Source of the DNA: Deferribacteraceae bacterium V6Fe1
Lineage (GTDB): Bacteria; Chrysiogenota; Deferribacteres; Deferribacterales; Deferrivibrionaceae
Direction: 5' to 3'
DNA length: 64,000 nt
Assembly (NCBI GenBank): GCA_022813675.1
Contig: CP063375.1
Span: 1-64,000 of the forward strand
Shown: one piece after another, positions 36,913 to 45,246 of the stretch
Layout of the letters: every line of letters begins with the position of its first letter
Position numbering within the stretch: the first letter of the stretch is position 1
Position numbers and translations under genes: made by a program
The notes under the pieces: model-generated
The model's database searches: none
Told to the model about the DNA's origin: nothing
What the model saw: the letters and a program-made list of their open reading frames with translations, nothing else

Positions 36913-38289
36913 TTATAACCCCATCTTATGCGGATTTAAAAGATTTTGCGGGTCAACCCCTTTTTTGAGCTTTTTCATATACTCTATAGTCCCACTACCT
37001 ACTTCCATTTCGAGATATTTTGCCTTTGCAAACCCTACACCGTGCTCACCGCTCAAAGTCCCGTCAAGCTCAAGGGCTTTTGCAAATATCTCATCAATTG
37101 CCTTTTCAACCCTTACCATCTCCTCTTTATCCCTTTTATCCGTTAAAATTGTAGGGTGCAGATTCCCATCACCAGCATGTCCAAATGTACCGATAACAAG
37201 ATTATATTTATTTTTAATGTCGTTAATTGCCTTCATCATTTCAGGTATTTTACTTCTGACAACAGTAGCATCCTCTAAAATCAAGGTTGGTTTAAGCCTC
37301 GCAAGGCTGCTTAAAGCCTTTCTTCTTGCTTCCCACAATTTATCTCTCTCTTGAGCAGTCTCAGCAACTTTAATGTTACCACCTAATTTTATACAGATAT
37401 CTTTTACTGCTTCAAAGTCTTCCAAAACTTGAGCTTCGTGCCCGTCCAACTCAATTAACAAAAGAGCATCCGCATTAGTCGGCAAGCCTATCTTTGTGGC
37501 CTCTTCCACTGTTTTTATTGTAAAGCTATCTAACAACTCAAGAGTCGCTGGTAAAATTTTAGCAGCTATTATTTCAGAAACCGTTTCACATGCCTTGATT
37601 ACGTCATCATAAATAACCAACATAGATTTGCTGAATTTTGGTTTAGGGATTAATTTTAGAACAAACTTTGTCATTATACCAAGCAAACCTTCCGAAGAAA
37701 TCATTAAGCCTGGCAGATTAAGGCCTGTGACGAGCTTAACTGTCTTGCCTCCCCCTTTCACATAATTGCCATCCATATCGTAAAAATCAACACCCATCAA
37801 ATAATCTTTGGTAACACCGTATTTTAGACCTCTCAACCCCCCGGCATTTTCAGCCACATTGCCACCTATCGTTGAGATATTCACACTACCCGGGTCAGGT
37901 GGGTAAAAAAGTCCCTTTTTTATGGCAGCATTAGCCAAATTAGCTGTCACAACACCTGCCTCGACAACAGCATACATGTCATTTTCGTTTATTTCCAAAA
38001 TTTTATTAAGGCATGTAGTAAGCAGCACGCACCCTTTTTTAACAGGCACAGTCCCACCACTCAAATTAGTCCCTGCACCCCTTGTGACAATTGGGATATT
38101 TTCATCTTTACATATATTGATAATATATTTTATCTGCTCTTCATTTTGAGGCTTCACGACTATATCGGGCTGCACGGGCTCTGCAGAAAATGCGTCATAA
38201 CTGTAGCACATCGTGTCTTCCGGCTCAGTAAAGCAATTGTTTTTACCTAAGATACTCTCAAACTTTTTTATCAGGGCATTATTAAGCAT
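36913..38289 (-). CDS. FAD-linked D-lactate/glycolate dehydrogenase (GlcD-type)
   Basis: A flavin subunit of 458 residues of the vanillyl-alcohol oxidase family. The FAD_binding_4 domain includes IPIVTRGAGTNLSGG and PDPGSVNISTIGGNVAENAGG. The C-terminal catalytic domain includes GTFGHAGDGNLHPT and the terminal GVDPQNLLNPHKMG. It oxidises 2-hydroxy acids, most likely D-lactate or glycolate given the neighbouring GlcF and LutC/LutB genes. First gene of the minus-strand operon. Promoter and operator lie between its start and the IS element. Confidence 0.92.
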   Translation of the reverse strand: MLNNALIKKFESILGKNNCFTEPEDTMCYSYDAFSAEPVQPDIVVKPQNEEQIKYIINICKDENIPIVTRGAGTNLSGGTVPVKKGCVLLTTCLNKILEINENDMYAVVEAGVVTANLANAAIKKGLFYPPDPGSVNISTIGGNVAENAGGLRGLKYGVTKDYLMGVDFYDMDGNYVKGGGKTVKLVTGLNLPGLMISSEGLLGIMTKFVLKLIPKPKFSKSMLVIYDDVIKACETVSEIIAAKILPATLELLDSFTIKTVEEATKIGLPTNADALLLIELDGHEAQVLEDFEAVKDICIKLGGNIKVAETAQERDKLWEARRKALSSLARLKPTLILEDATVVRSKIPEMMKAINDIKNKYNLVIGTFGHAGDGNLHPTILTDKRDKEEMVRVEKAIDEIFAKALELDGTLSGEHGVGFAKAKYLEMEVGSGTIEYMKKLKKGVDPQNLLNPHKMGL

Positions 38290-38329
38290 TATGCAACCTC
38301 ACTTTTTATCAAACATACAACTACCAAAA

Positions 38330-38344
38330 ATTGGTATTACCATT
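38330..38344. promoter_or_regulatory. Predicted GntR/FadR-type operator upstream of glcD
   Basis: ATTGGT-ATT-ACCATT matches the PdhR-type consensus ATTGGTnnnACCAAT with one mismatch. It lies 2 bases downstream of the -10 box. A third half-site, TACCAA at 38322-38327, forms a second overlapping inverted pair with TTGGTA (38331-38336). Confidence 0.6.
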
Positions 38345-38346
38345 TT

Positions 38347-38375
38347 TAAATACATTCCAAAAGCATTCAAGTCAA
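38347..38375 (-). promoter_or_regulatory. Promoter of glcD operon
   Basis: On the minus strand, -35 TTGACT (38375-38370), a 17-base spacer and -10 TATTTA (38352-38347). The first two bases of the -35 box lie inside the target duplication of the IS, so the element landed at its upstream edge. Confidence 0.55.
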
Positions 38376-38382
38376 CATAAAT
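38374..38382. repeat. IS target-site duplication, left copy
   Basis: AACATAAAT immediately outside the left inverted repeat, identical to the right copy at 39803-39811. Confidence 0.85.
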
Positions 38383-38403
38383 CTGTAGTCTCCCCGTTTT
38401 TTT
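38383..38403 (+). repeat. IS left inverted repeat
   Basis: 21 bases ending in seven T's; 19 of 21 match the reverse complement of 39782-39802. Its last base is also the final base (minus strand) of the transposase stop codon. Confidence 0.88.
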
Positions 38404-39653
38404 CATACTATATGGCATAGTGAACTTTTTGGGAACAAGAAATCTTCTATTGTCAGTTGTTTTAGTTTATTTTTCTTTCGTCGCCTGTGAAGATATAATG
38501 TCTTAACTCCAGCAAAAATATTTCTTACACCCCTTAAAAGTGTATAATAAATAAACTGAGGTCGTTTCTTCTTTTCGGGTTTTGAGGCAAGAACTACTTC
38601 TTCTCGTAATATTTCATCTTCATTAATATCAACCAGTACAGACCAAGCAAGCATTACTGCACCAAGCATTGACCTTATTGAATTAAAATTTCTTATTATT
38701 GATTTCTCTATGCCAAAGCCTTGCTTTTCAAATCTATAACTTTCTTCTACTCCCCAACGTCTATAATAGCCACGTATTCTCCTCTTAATTTCTTCTGATT
38801 TACTTAAATGTCCATTGGTTAAAAATATATGGGATTCTTTATTAAATTCTCCTTTATGTGATATTAGGGTGACAGGATATAATTTTGATTTAATTTCTAT
38901 AAAGCATTTCAAATATCCATATCTAAAATGTTTTCCGTTTTTATATCTTCTATTTATAGATTTATTTAACTCTTCAATATTTACGCTTTTCCCTTTATAA
39001 ATTAAATGACGGTTGGTCTTCATTCTCACAATAAAACTTAAACATTCTTTTAGGAAATAGCCAAGATAAGCTCCATTATCATAGCCCCTATCCATTACCC
39101 ATAAGCCTTTTTTACCAACATTAGTTACAAAACTTTCTACACTTTTTAAGCCTTCTGTATTAGCACTCTTAAAATCTTTACTCTCTGTGCTGTACATCCC
39201 AAGATAAGCAGGATAAGTTTGATTACTTTTGTCATCAAATAAACTTATCTGATTCAAATAATAACCCTCGAGATATTTACCTGTGCTACCATCTCTCACT
39301 TTACAGGACTGCTCAAAATTATTAGCAAATAAATGGCTTATATCTCCATCATCAAGGGCTATTATTGTACTATCATCTACTTTAGTAGATGCTTGTGATA
39401 ATAAATAATCATTAGCTAATTCAAGTAAATTAGTCTTACCCTCAAGATGATTAAACAAACGTTTCATAGTGTTTTTAAGTTTTATTTTCTCATTCAGGCT
39501 TCTTGATATTTCAGTAATGTTACAATTTCCTGTTATTAATACCCCTGATACTAGTTCCAGAATGAATTTACCATATGGTAGACTTACCTTACCTTCAAAG
39601 TTATGGACCATTACTCTAATTTTTCCCTTCACTTTTTTTAATAATTCAGTCAT
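38403..39653 (-). CDS. IS4-family transposase
   Basis: A DDE transposase of 416 residues. Acidic residues consistent with the triad are D101 (ALDDGD), D188 (WVMDRGYDN) and E303 (RRWGVEESY). The last lies in the IS4 signature Y-(2)-R-(3)-E-(6)-K, which is complete here. AGAGGTG precedes the ATG. No frameshift or internal stop is seen, so the enzyme is probably functional. It is transcribed in the same direction as glcD, with its stop codon touching the left inverted repeat. Confidence 0.93.
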   Translation of the reverse strand: MTELLKKVKGKIRVMVHNFEGKVSLPYGKFILELVSGVLITGNCNITEISRSLNEKIKLKNTMKRLFNHLEGKTNLLELANDYLLSQASTKVDDSTIIALDDGDISHLFANNFEQSCKVRDGSTGKYLEGYYLNQISLFDDKSNQTYPAYLGMYSTESKDFKSANTEGLKSVESFVTNVGKKGLWVMDRGYDNGAYLGYFLKECLSFIVRMKTNRHLIYKGKSVNIEELNKSINRRYKNGKHFRYGYLKCFIEIKSKLYPVTLISHKGEFNKESHIFLTNGHLSKSEEIKRRIRGYYRRWGVEESYRFEKQGFGIEKSIIRNFNSIRSMLGAVMLAWSVLVDINEDEILREEVVLASKPEKKKRPQFIYYTLLRGVRNIFAGVKTLYLHRRRKKNKLKQLTIEDFLFPKSSLCHIV

Positions 39654-39781
39654 AATTAAACACCTCTTTTTGTTTGGTTGTTAGTTGTTTATGCAAATTC
39701 AACTATACCAGCGAAAAGAGGTACTTACAACTATTTTATTACAATTTCTTACATAAAACCAATCAGTTACATAATTCCATT

Positions 39782-39802
39782 AAAAAAACGGGGAGACTGC
39801 AA
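39782..39802 (-). repeat. IS right inverted repeat
   Basis: Reverse complement reads TTGCAGTCTCCCCG followed by seven T's; two mismatches to the left end. Confidence 0.88.
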
Positions 39803-39811
39803 AACATAAAT
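39803..39811. repeat. IS target-site duplication, right copy
   Basis: AACATAAAT immediately outside the right inverted repeat, identical to the left copy at 38374-38382. Confidence 0.85.
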
Positions 39812-39843
39812 GTTAACAGAAAAAAGTTTCGGCAAACTAAGTG

Positions 39844-39873
39844 TTGACAATAACCAAACTTAGCAATTATATT
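39844..39873 (+). promoter_or_regulatory. Promoter of lutC operon
   Basis: A perfect TTGACA (39844-39849) with TTATAT at 39867-39872 (17-base spacer) or TATATT at 39868-39873 (18 bases). The gene starts at 39902. The predicted operator overlaps the -10 region. Confidence 0.55.
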
Positions 39874-39885
39874 GGTATAACCAAT
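39871..39885. promoter_or_regulatory. Predicted GntR/FadR-type operator upstream of lutC
   Basis: ATTGGT-ATA-ACCAAT matches the PdhR-type consensus (inverted TTGGT/ACCAA with a 3-base centre) exactly. It begins within the -10 box, a position where a bound repressor would block initiation. Confidence 0.65.
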
Positions 39886-39901
39886 TTCATTGGAGTAAAT
39901 T

Positions 39902-40393
39902 ATGACTAATACAGAAGCCCTTTTGGAAAAATTCATAGAAAAAGCCGAAACAGAGCAGACGAGCTGTATTAAAATCGACAAAGAAGCATTTAAGAACATT
40001 TTAAGGGAGCAAAATTTTGATTTTGTAAATCTTAACACCCCATTTAAGTCGTTTAACAAAGGGTGTGAGTTTGATGAAGCTGGGATAAAAAATGCAATCG
40101 TTGGTGCTGATTTTGCCATTGCAGAAACAGGGACATCGGTTATAGACAGTACTGATGAAAAAATCAGATTGGCAACCACTTTGGCTGAAAATTTATTTAT
40201 TGCACTCCACTCATCAAACATAGTGGCAAAGCTCGAAAATATAGTTTCCTATATGAACGAGAAAAACAGTGCAGATAATGCATACCTCGCATTCATTACT
40301 GGTCCCAGCAGGACAGCAGACATTGAAAGGGTCTTGACAATCGGTGTGCACGGACCTGTTTCACTTACTTGCTACATTATACAAGATTTGTAG
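39902..40393 (+). CDS. lutC: LutC/LldG family lactate-utilisation protein
   Basis: A LUD-domain protein of 163 residues, somewhat shorter than the usual 200-240 for LutC. Family marks are GADFAIAETGTSVI near the middle and the closing FITGPSRTADIERVLTIGVHGP. With LutA and LutB it forms the L-lactate oxidising complex. It is followed 9 bases later by the LutB-LutA fusion gene. It starts downstream of a promoter with an embedded operator, opposite the glcD operon in the original layout. Confidence 0.9.
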   Translation: MTNTEALLEKFIEKAETEQTSCIKIDKEAFKNILREQNFDFVNLNTPFKSFNKGCEFDEAGIKNAIVGADFAIAETGTSVIDSTDEKIRLATTLAENLFIALHSSNIVAKLENIVSYMNEKNSADNAYLAFITGPSRTADIERVLTIGVHGPVSLTCYIIQDL

Positions 40394-40402
40394 GAGCAAA
40401 AA

Positions 40403-42538
40403 ATGAAAATAAAGCAGGCAGTAAAAAAGAAATTAAACGACAAAATACTTTATACAAACCTTAAAAATTTTGCTTCCAATTATAAGCTATCAAGACAAAA
40501 TGCTCTTTCAGGCCTGGACTTTCTCAAGCTTAGAAATGACATTTACAAGTCAAAAGATTTCAGCAAAGAAGAGATACTAGCTCTTTTTGAAGAATTCAAA
40601 CAGCATGTGGAGAAATCCGGGTGCACGGTTTTACACGCAGAAGATGGACTAGCGGCTAACAGATTGATTACTCAAATATGCAAAAAACATAACGCAGAAT
40701 ATGTTGTTAAATCTAAATCGATGACAAGCGAAGAGATAAAGCTCAATCACTACCTCGAAAAGCAAGGGCTCAAACCGATTGAGACTGACTTGGGTGAATG
40801 GATTTTACAAATTGCAGGGGAGCATCCGTCACATATGGTTATGCCTGCAATACACAAGACAAGACAGCAGGTAGCAAAAATTTTTGAGAAACACACAGGG
40901 GAAAAAATTGACCCTGATGACATAGACAAAATGGTCAAAATTGCCAGAAAATATTTGAGAGAATATTATTTTAAAGCCACAGTCGGAATAACAGGAGCAA
41001 ATATCGCAGTGGCATCCACAGGCACTATCGGCATAGTCACAAACGAAGGGAATGCAAGACTATCTTCCACTGTCCCGCCTGTGCATATAGTGCTGGTGGG
41101 ATATGAAAAGCTTGTAAAAAATTTTTCAGATGCAATGAAGATTATACGGCTGCTACCAAAAAGTGCTACCGGACAAAACATAAGCACATACGTAACATGG
41201 ATAAAAGGCTCAAATCCTTCATTTAAAAGCGATACAGGGAATAAACACACATACTATATATTTTTGGATAATGGCAGATTAAGCTTCTTTGAGCACCCAT
41301 TTTTAAAGGACGCCTTAAAATGTATTCGGTGCGGCTCATGCGCAAACGTCTGCCCTGCCTATGAAATGGTTGGCGGCCACGTGTTCGGAGATATTTATAT
41401 CGGTGCAATTGGGCTAATATTGACATCAATGCTGCATGATGAAAAAAAAGCCAAGGAGATACTGACTCTTTGCATCGGGTGTAAGGCATGCTCTTTCAAC
41501 TGCCCTGCCGGGATAGATTTACAGTCTATTATCTCCGACTTAAATGTTTATATGGGTAAAAAATATTTTATTAATCCCGTCAAAAAGTTTGTTTACTCTG
41601 CTGTAATGAAAAATCCATCTGTTTTCAAAACTGCAATGAAGGCGGCTGCTTTTATCCAAAAACCTATGCTTACTGAAACAAAGGAAAATCTCAAAAATCT
41701 ACCCTATATACCAAAAGAGCACAATTTTAGAAAATTACCTTCAATCAAAACAAAGACATTTAGTGAGCTTTTTAAAGAAAAAAAACTTGATGAATTTAAA
41801 TCTTCCAAAAAGGTATTTTTCTACCCGGGGTGTGCAGTGGAATACTTTTTCCCCGAAATAGGGGTATCGATGGTAGAGCTTTTACAAAAAACGGGCTATC
41901 AAGTAGATATCCCTAAGACTCAAGTCTGTTGCGGTCTGCCTGCAATACACGCAGGGGACGGACAAAGCGGCAAAAAAACAATATTAAAAAACATAAAATA
42001 TATGGGTAATCCTGATGAATATGAGGCATTTTTGGTTTTATGTCCAAGCTGCGGAATGGCGATAAAAGAAGATTTTAAAAAATATACCCTTGACTACATT
42101 GCAGAATTCAAAAAATCGGAAAAAATAGGCAAAAAGGTAATGTCATTTGCTAATTTCCTAAAAATACAAAATATCGGCTTTCAATGTGATGGAAACATAA
42201 AATATACCTATCACACCCCTTGCCATCAAGGCAGAGGATTAGGATTTATGCCGGAAGAATTTTTAAAGGAGATATTTGGTCAAAATTTTATCCCGTTAAA
42301 AGACAGTGATGTCTGTTGTGGCTTCGGAGGCTCATTTTCTGTGGATTATCCCGGAATTTCCTCAGGAATACTTGACAAAAAGATAGAAAATATCCTTAAC
42401 ACAAAAGCTGACTGTCTGCTAACCGACTGCCCAGGCTGTATAATGCAGATTGATGGCGGTCTCAAACAAAAAGGGATAAATGTCAAAGTGAAACATTTAA
42501 GTCAAATCTTGAATGACTTGAAAATGATAAAAAATTAA
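40403..42538 (+). CDS. LutB-LutA fusion (L-lactate dehydrogenase Fe-S protein)
   Basis: A single chain of 711 residues joining two normally separate subunits. Residues 1-300 are the LUD domain of LutB/LldF (HPSHMVMPAIHKTR, SSTVPPVHIVLVGYEKLV). Then come two [4Fe-4S] motifs, CIRCGSCANVCPAYE and CIGCKACSFNCPAG. The last about 240 residues are a LutA/LldE-like pair of CCG domains: FYPGCAVEYFFPE ... CCGLPAIHAG and HTPCHQG ... CCGFGGSF. With LutC it should oxidise L-lactate to pyruvate. TAGGAGC precedes the ATG. It is the last gene of the plus-strand operon. Confidence 0.9.
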   Translation: MKIKQAVKKKLNDKILYTNLKNFASNYKLSRQNALSGLDFLKLRNDIYKSKDFSKEEILALFEEFKQHVEKSGCTVLHAEDGLAANRLITQICKKHNAEYVVKSKSMTSEEIKLNHYLEKQGLKPIETDLGEWILQIAGEHPSHMVMPAIHKTRQQVAKIFEKHTGEKIDPDDIDKMVKIARKYLREYYFKATVGITGANIAVASTGTIGIVTNEGNARLSSTVPPVHIVLVGYEKLVKNFSDAMKIIRLLPKSATGQNISTYVTWIKGSNPSFKSDTGNKHTYYIFLDNGRLSFFEHPFLKDALKCIRCGSCANVCPAYEMVGGHVFGDIYIGAIGLILTSMLHDEKKAKEILTLCIGCKACSFNCPAGIDLQSIISDLNVYMGKKYFINPVKKFVYSAVMKNPSVFKTAMKAAAFIQKPMLTETKENLKNLPYIPKEHNFRKLPSIKTKTFSELFKEKKLDEFKSSKKVFFYPGCAVEYFFPEIGVSMVELLQKTGYQVDIPKTQVCCGLPAIHAGDGQSGKKTILKNIKYMGNPDEYEAFLVLCPSCGMAIKEDFKKYTLDYIAEFKKSEKIGKKVMSFANFLKIQNIGFQCDGNIKYTYHTPCHQGRGLGFMPEEFLKEIFGQNFIPLKDSDVCCGFGGSFSVDYPGISSGILDKKIENILNTKADCLLTDCPGCIMQIDGGLKQKGINVKVKHLSQILNDLKMIKN

Positions 42539-42605
42539 CAAAAATATTTCGGTTACTTTATTTTTGTGTTAGACTATAATATAAATAATTAAGCAGGGTA
42601 ACTGT

Positions 42606-45164
42606 TTGCAAAAGTTTATTATCAATTTATTCCTAACCGTTTTGTTTTTGCTATCCTTGGCAATAATGACATATTTCTATATTGACAAGCAGTCTTATGA
42701 GAATTTGATAAAAAACTACAACTCAAAAATTATTAGTGAGTTTGAGTCAGGCTATAAAAGCATCTATAATGTCTTTGAAAATACAAGCAAAACACTTTAT
42801 TCTGCTTATATTACAAACAATGAAATACTTGAGATGCTGAATAAGGGGATGTATTTAAAAGAGGATGAAGATAAGTACAGAAAACTTTTAGAGGCAAAGT
42901 TTAGCAACATTTACGAAAAATTAAAAAAAATTGGCTTTACCCAAATCCATTTTCACACAAGTGACGGATATAGCTTTTTAAGAATGCATAATCCTAACAA
43001 ACATGGTGACTACCTTGCTGATACCAGACCAACAATAAAGCAAATTATACATGAGCATAAGTATATTTCAGGCTATGAAGTAGGGGTGCACGAAGGTGGA
43101 TTTAGATTTATTTTCCCGCTTTTTTACAATGATATTTATATCGGCAGTGTAGAAACAAGCGCCCCTATAGAAAATTATTTGAAATACCTTTCAAATGAGC
43201 TCAAAAGTCAATTTACTGTTATATATCATGGGGATGCACTCAAATCTATAGACAAATCTTTAATTGATAAAAAATTTAAAAAAATATCTGAAAGTAATGA
43301 CCTTTACTTTGACATAAATTTGCCAAACAATATTCTCGATAAGGATGCATTGGAAGCTGTAAAAAAAGACCTTAATGAGCGCTACTCCCAAGAAAGGTCC
43401 TTTATCATAAATTTCGAAAAAGATAAAAATATGCATTCACTGATTTTTATCCCTTTAAGTGGAGTTGATGGTCGTCATATAGGACACATAGTAAAACATA
43501 TAGACTCCCCCGAGCTTGGAGTAATCAAAAGGGATTTCTATTACAAAATAATCTCTTCCTCTACAATTTTTATTTTTATAACCATATTTATAATATTTGT
43601 AATATTAAAAAATAGAAAACTCTCAAAAGAGATTACTTTAAGAAAAAATATTCAAGAAAGATTGGAAGACGCTAATAAAAAGTTTGAAATAGTAATAAAA
43701 AGCAGCGGACAAATTATATATGACTACGACGTTGATACCGATGAAATAAATAGATTTGGAGCGATACAAGAAACACTCGGCTATAATGAAGAGGAGTTCG
43801 CATCCGGAATCTATGAAAATTTTAAACAGTTTTATCACCCCGAAGATATGGAAAATGTGAAAAAATTTATTGAAAAGCTTATTGCAACAAAAGGTAAAGG
43901 GCAAATTACTTATAGATTGAAAAGAAAGGATGGAAATTATTCGACCATTCAGGATGAATCAACATTTACTTATTTTGATAACAAACGTCATATATTCGGT
44001 GTAATGAAAGATATCACTGAAAAACTGGCAATGGAAGAACATTTAAAGCGTGCTCAGCAGTTAGAGGCTATTGGAATCCTTGCCGGTGGGATAGCTCACG
44101 ACTTTAACAATTATTTGTCAGGTATTTACAACTACCTTGAAGTTTTAAAGCTCAGTTGTCAAGACCCAAAAATCGATGCAATTACAGAGAAAATACTCAA
44201 ATCCTTTGATAGGGCAAAAAGCCTTACAAATCAGCTACTTACATTTTCAAAGGGGGGCGAGCCGGTTATAAAGATATTTAATGTAAAAAAATTAATCGAA
44301 AACATTGCAGATTTTGCATTGAGCGGCTCAAGCTTAAAGTATGAAATTACAAGCAGTGATGATTTGTTGTGTTGTCTGGGGGATGAAAACCAAATTGGAC
44401 AAGTTATAGAAAATATCTTGATTAATGCCAGACAGGCGGTTGAATCAAGTGGCGAAATAAAAATCCAACTTAAAAATATCTCTAAACACGAGGCAATAAG
44501 CTTTTTTAATAATAAAAATCTTGAAAAGGACGCTTATATTTTAATTTCTATTTCTGATACCGGTAAAGGGATAAGTAAAGAAAATTTGGATAAAATCTTT
44601 CAGCCGTTTTTCACCACAAAATCTAAGGGGCACGGTCTTGGGCTTTCAATAGCTTACAATATTGTCAAAAAACACAACGGGGATATAATTGTAAACTCAT
44701 CGCCAAATACCGGAACTACATTTTATGTCGCACTTGAGGCAACATATGAAAAATGTCAAAATATCGACGTAAAAATTGAGTCAAAACCTAAAAATAAGCT
44801 AAACATCCTTATAATGGATGACGAAGAAGAGATACTTGACTCCCTTTCACAACTCATAGACATCTTGGGATACAATGCCATCTGCGCAAAAAATGGCAAT
44901 GAAGCCATTGAAATTTATAAAAGATATAAAGATCAAGGGGAAAAGATAGACTTATGCATTCTCGATGTTACCATAAAAGGCGGAATGGGTGGAAAAGAAA
45001 CAATTGAAAATCTGCTCAAAATTGACAAAGATGCCAAAGCTATTGTCTCAAGCGGTTACTCGGATGATGAAATTATGGCACATCCTCAAAAATACGGATT
45101 TTGCGGCTCGTTGCAGAAACCTTTTAAAATTGAAGATATAACAAAAATGCTAAAAGATATATAA
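42606..45164 (+). CDS. Hybrid histidine kinase with dCache-type sensor
   Basis: A membrane kinase of 852 residues. An N-terminal helix (about 5-25) and a second helix (about 310-332) enclose a large periplasmic sensor with LRMHNPNKHGDYLADTRPT, typical of the dCache_3 group. A PAS domain follows (about 360-480), then GGIAHDFNN with His498, an ATPase domain (SDTGKGISKE, GHGLGLSIA) and a receiver with Asp787 in CILDVTIKGG. The start is a TTG with a weak GGGT ribosome site; the first ATG lies inside the first helix. A TATAAT at 42575-42580 suggests its own promoter. The ligand is unknown. Confidence 0.88.
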   Translation: MQKFIINLFLTVLFLLSLAIMTYFYIDKQSYENLIKNYNSKIISEFESGYKSIYNVFENTSKTLYSAYITNNEILEMLNKGMYLKEDEDKYRKLLEAKFSNIYEKLKKIGFTQIHFHTSDGYSFLRMHNPNKHGDYLADTRPTIKQIIHEHKYISGYEVGVHEGGFRFIFPLFYNDIYIGSVETSAPIENYLKYLSNELKSQFTVIYHGDALKSIDKSLIDKKFKKISESNDLYFDINLPNNILDKDALEAVKKDLNERYSQERSFIINFEKDKNMHSLIFIPLSGVDGRHIGHIVKHIDSPELGVIKRDFYYKIISSSTIFIFITIFIIFVILKNRKLSKEITLRKNIQERLEDANKKFEIVIKSSGQIIYDYDVDTDEINRFGAIQETLGYNEEEFASGIYENFKQFYHPEDMENVKKFIEKLIATKGKGQITYRLKRKDGNYSTIQDESTFTYFDNKRHIFGVMKDITEKLAMEEHLKRAQQLEAIGILAGGIAHDFNNYLSGIYNYLEVLKLSCQDPKIDAITEKILKSFDRAKSLTNQLLTFSKGGEPVIKIFNVKKLIENIADFALSGSSLKYEITSSDDLLCCLGDENQIGQVIENILINARQAVESSGEIKIQLKNISKHEAISFFNNKNLEKDAYILISISDTGKGISKENLDKIFQPFFTTKSKGHGLGLSIAYNIVKKHNGDIIVNSSPNTGTTFYVALEATYEKCQNIDVKIESKPKNKLNILIMDDEEEILDSLSQLIDILGYNAICAKNGNEAIEIYKRYKDQGEKIDLCILDVTIKGGMGGKETIENLLKIDKDAKAIVSSGYSDDEIMAHPQKYGFCGSLQKPFKIEDITKMLKDI

Positions 45165-45246
45165 AACAAGTAACAATACCGTAAAATAATTGATACTTTG
45201 ATTTATTACAAATTGACTTCTTTTCATTAATAAATTAATAATAAAT

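Larger units (their letters stand above)
38383..39802. mobile_element. IS4-family insertion sequence, apparently intact
   Basis: An element of 1420 bp with imperfect terminal inverted repeats of 21 bp (19 identical): left end 38383-38403 starts CTGTAGTCTCCCCG and right end 39782-39802 starts, on the reverse strand, TTGCAGTCTCCCCG. It is flanked by a perfect 9-bp direct repeat, AACATAAAT. It carries one transposase gene filling most of its length. Nine-base duplications and CTG-type ends fit the IS10/IS50 part of the IS4 family. It separates the divergent glcD and lutC promoters. Confidence 0.93.

Noticed and set aside
39763-40221. Reading frame of 152 codons opposite lutC and overlapping the IS end
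   Set aside because: It crosses the IS boundary and lies antisense to a well-supported lutC gene, with no ribosome site or known motif.
41370-41395. CACGTG core as a possible parS site
   Set aside because: The flanks do not continue the parS palindrome, and the site lies within a coding gene far from parAB. No TGTTNCACGTGAAACA-like site was seen elsewhere.
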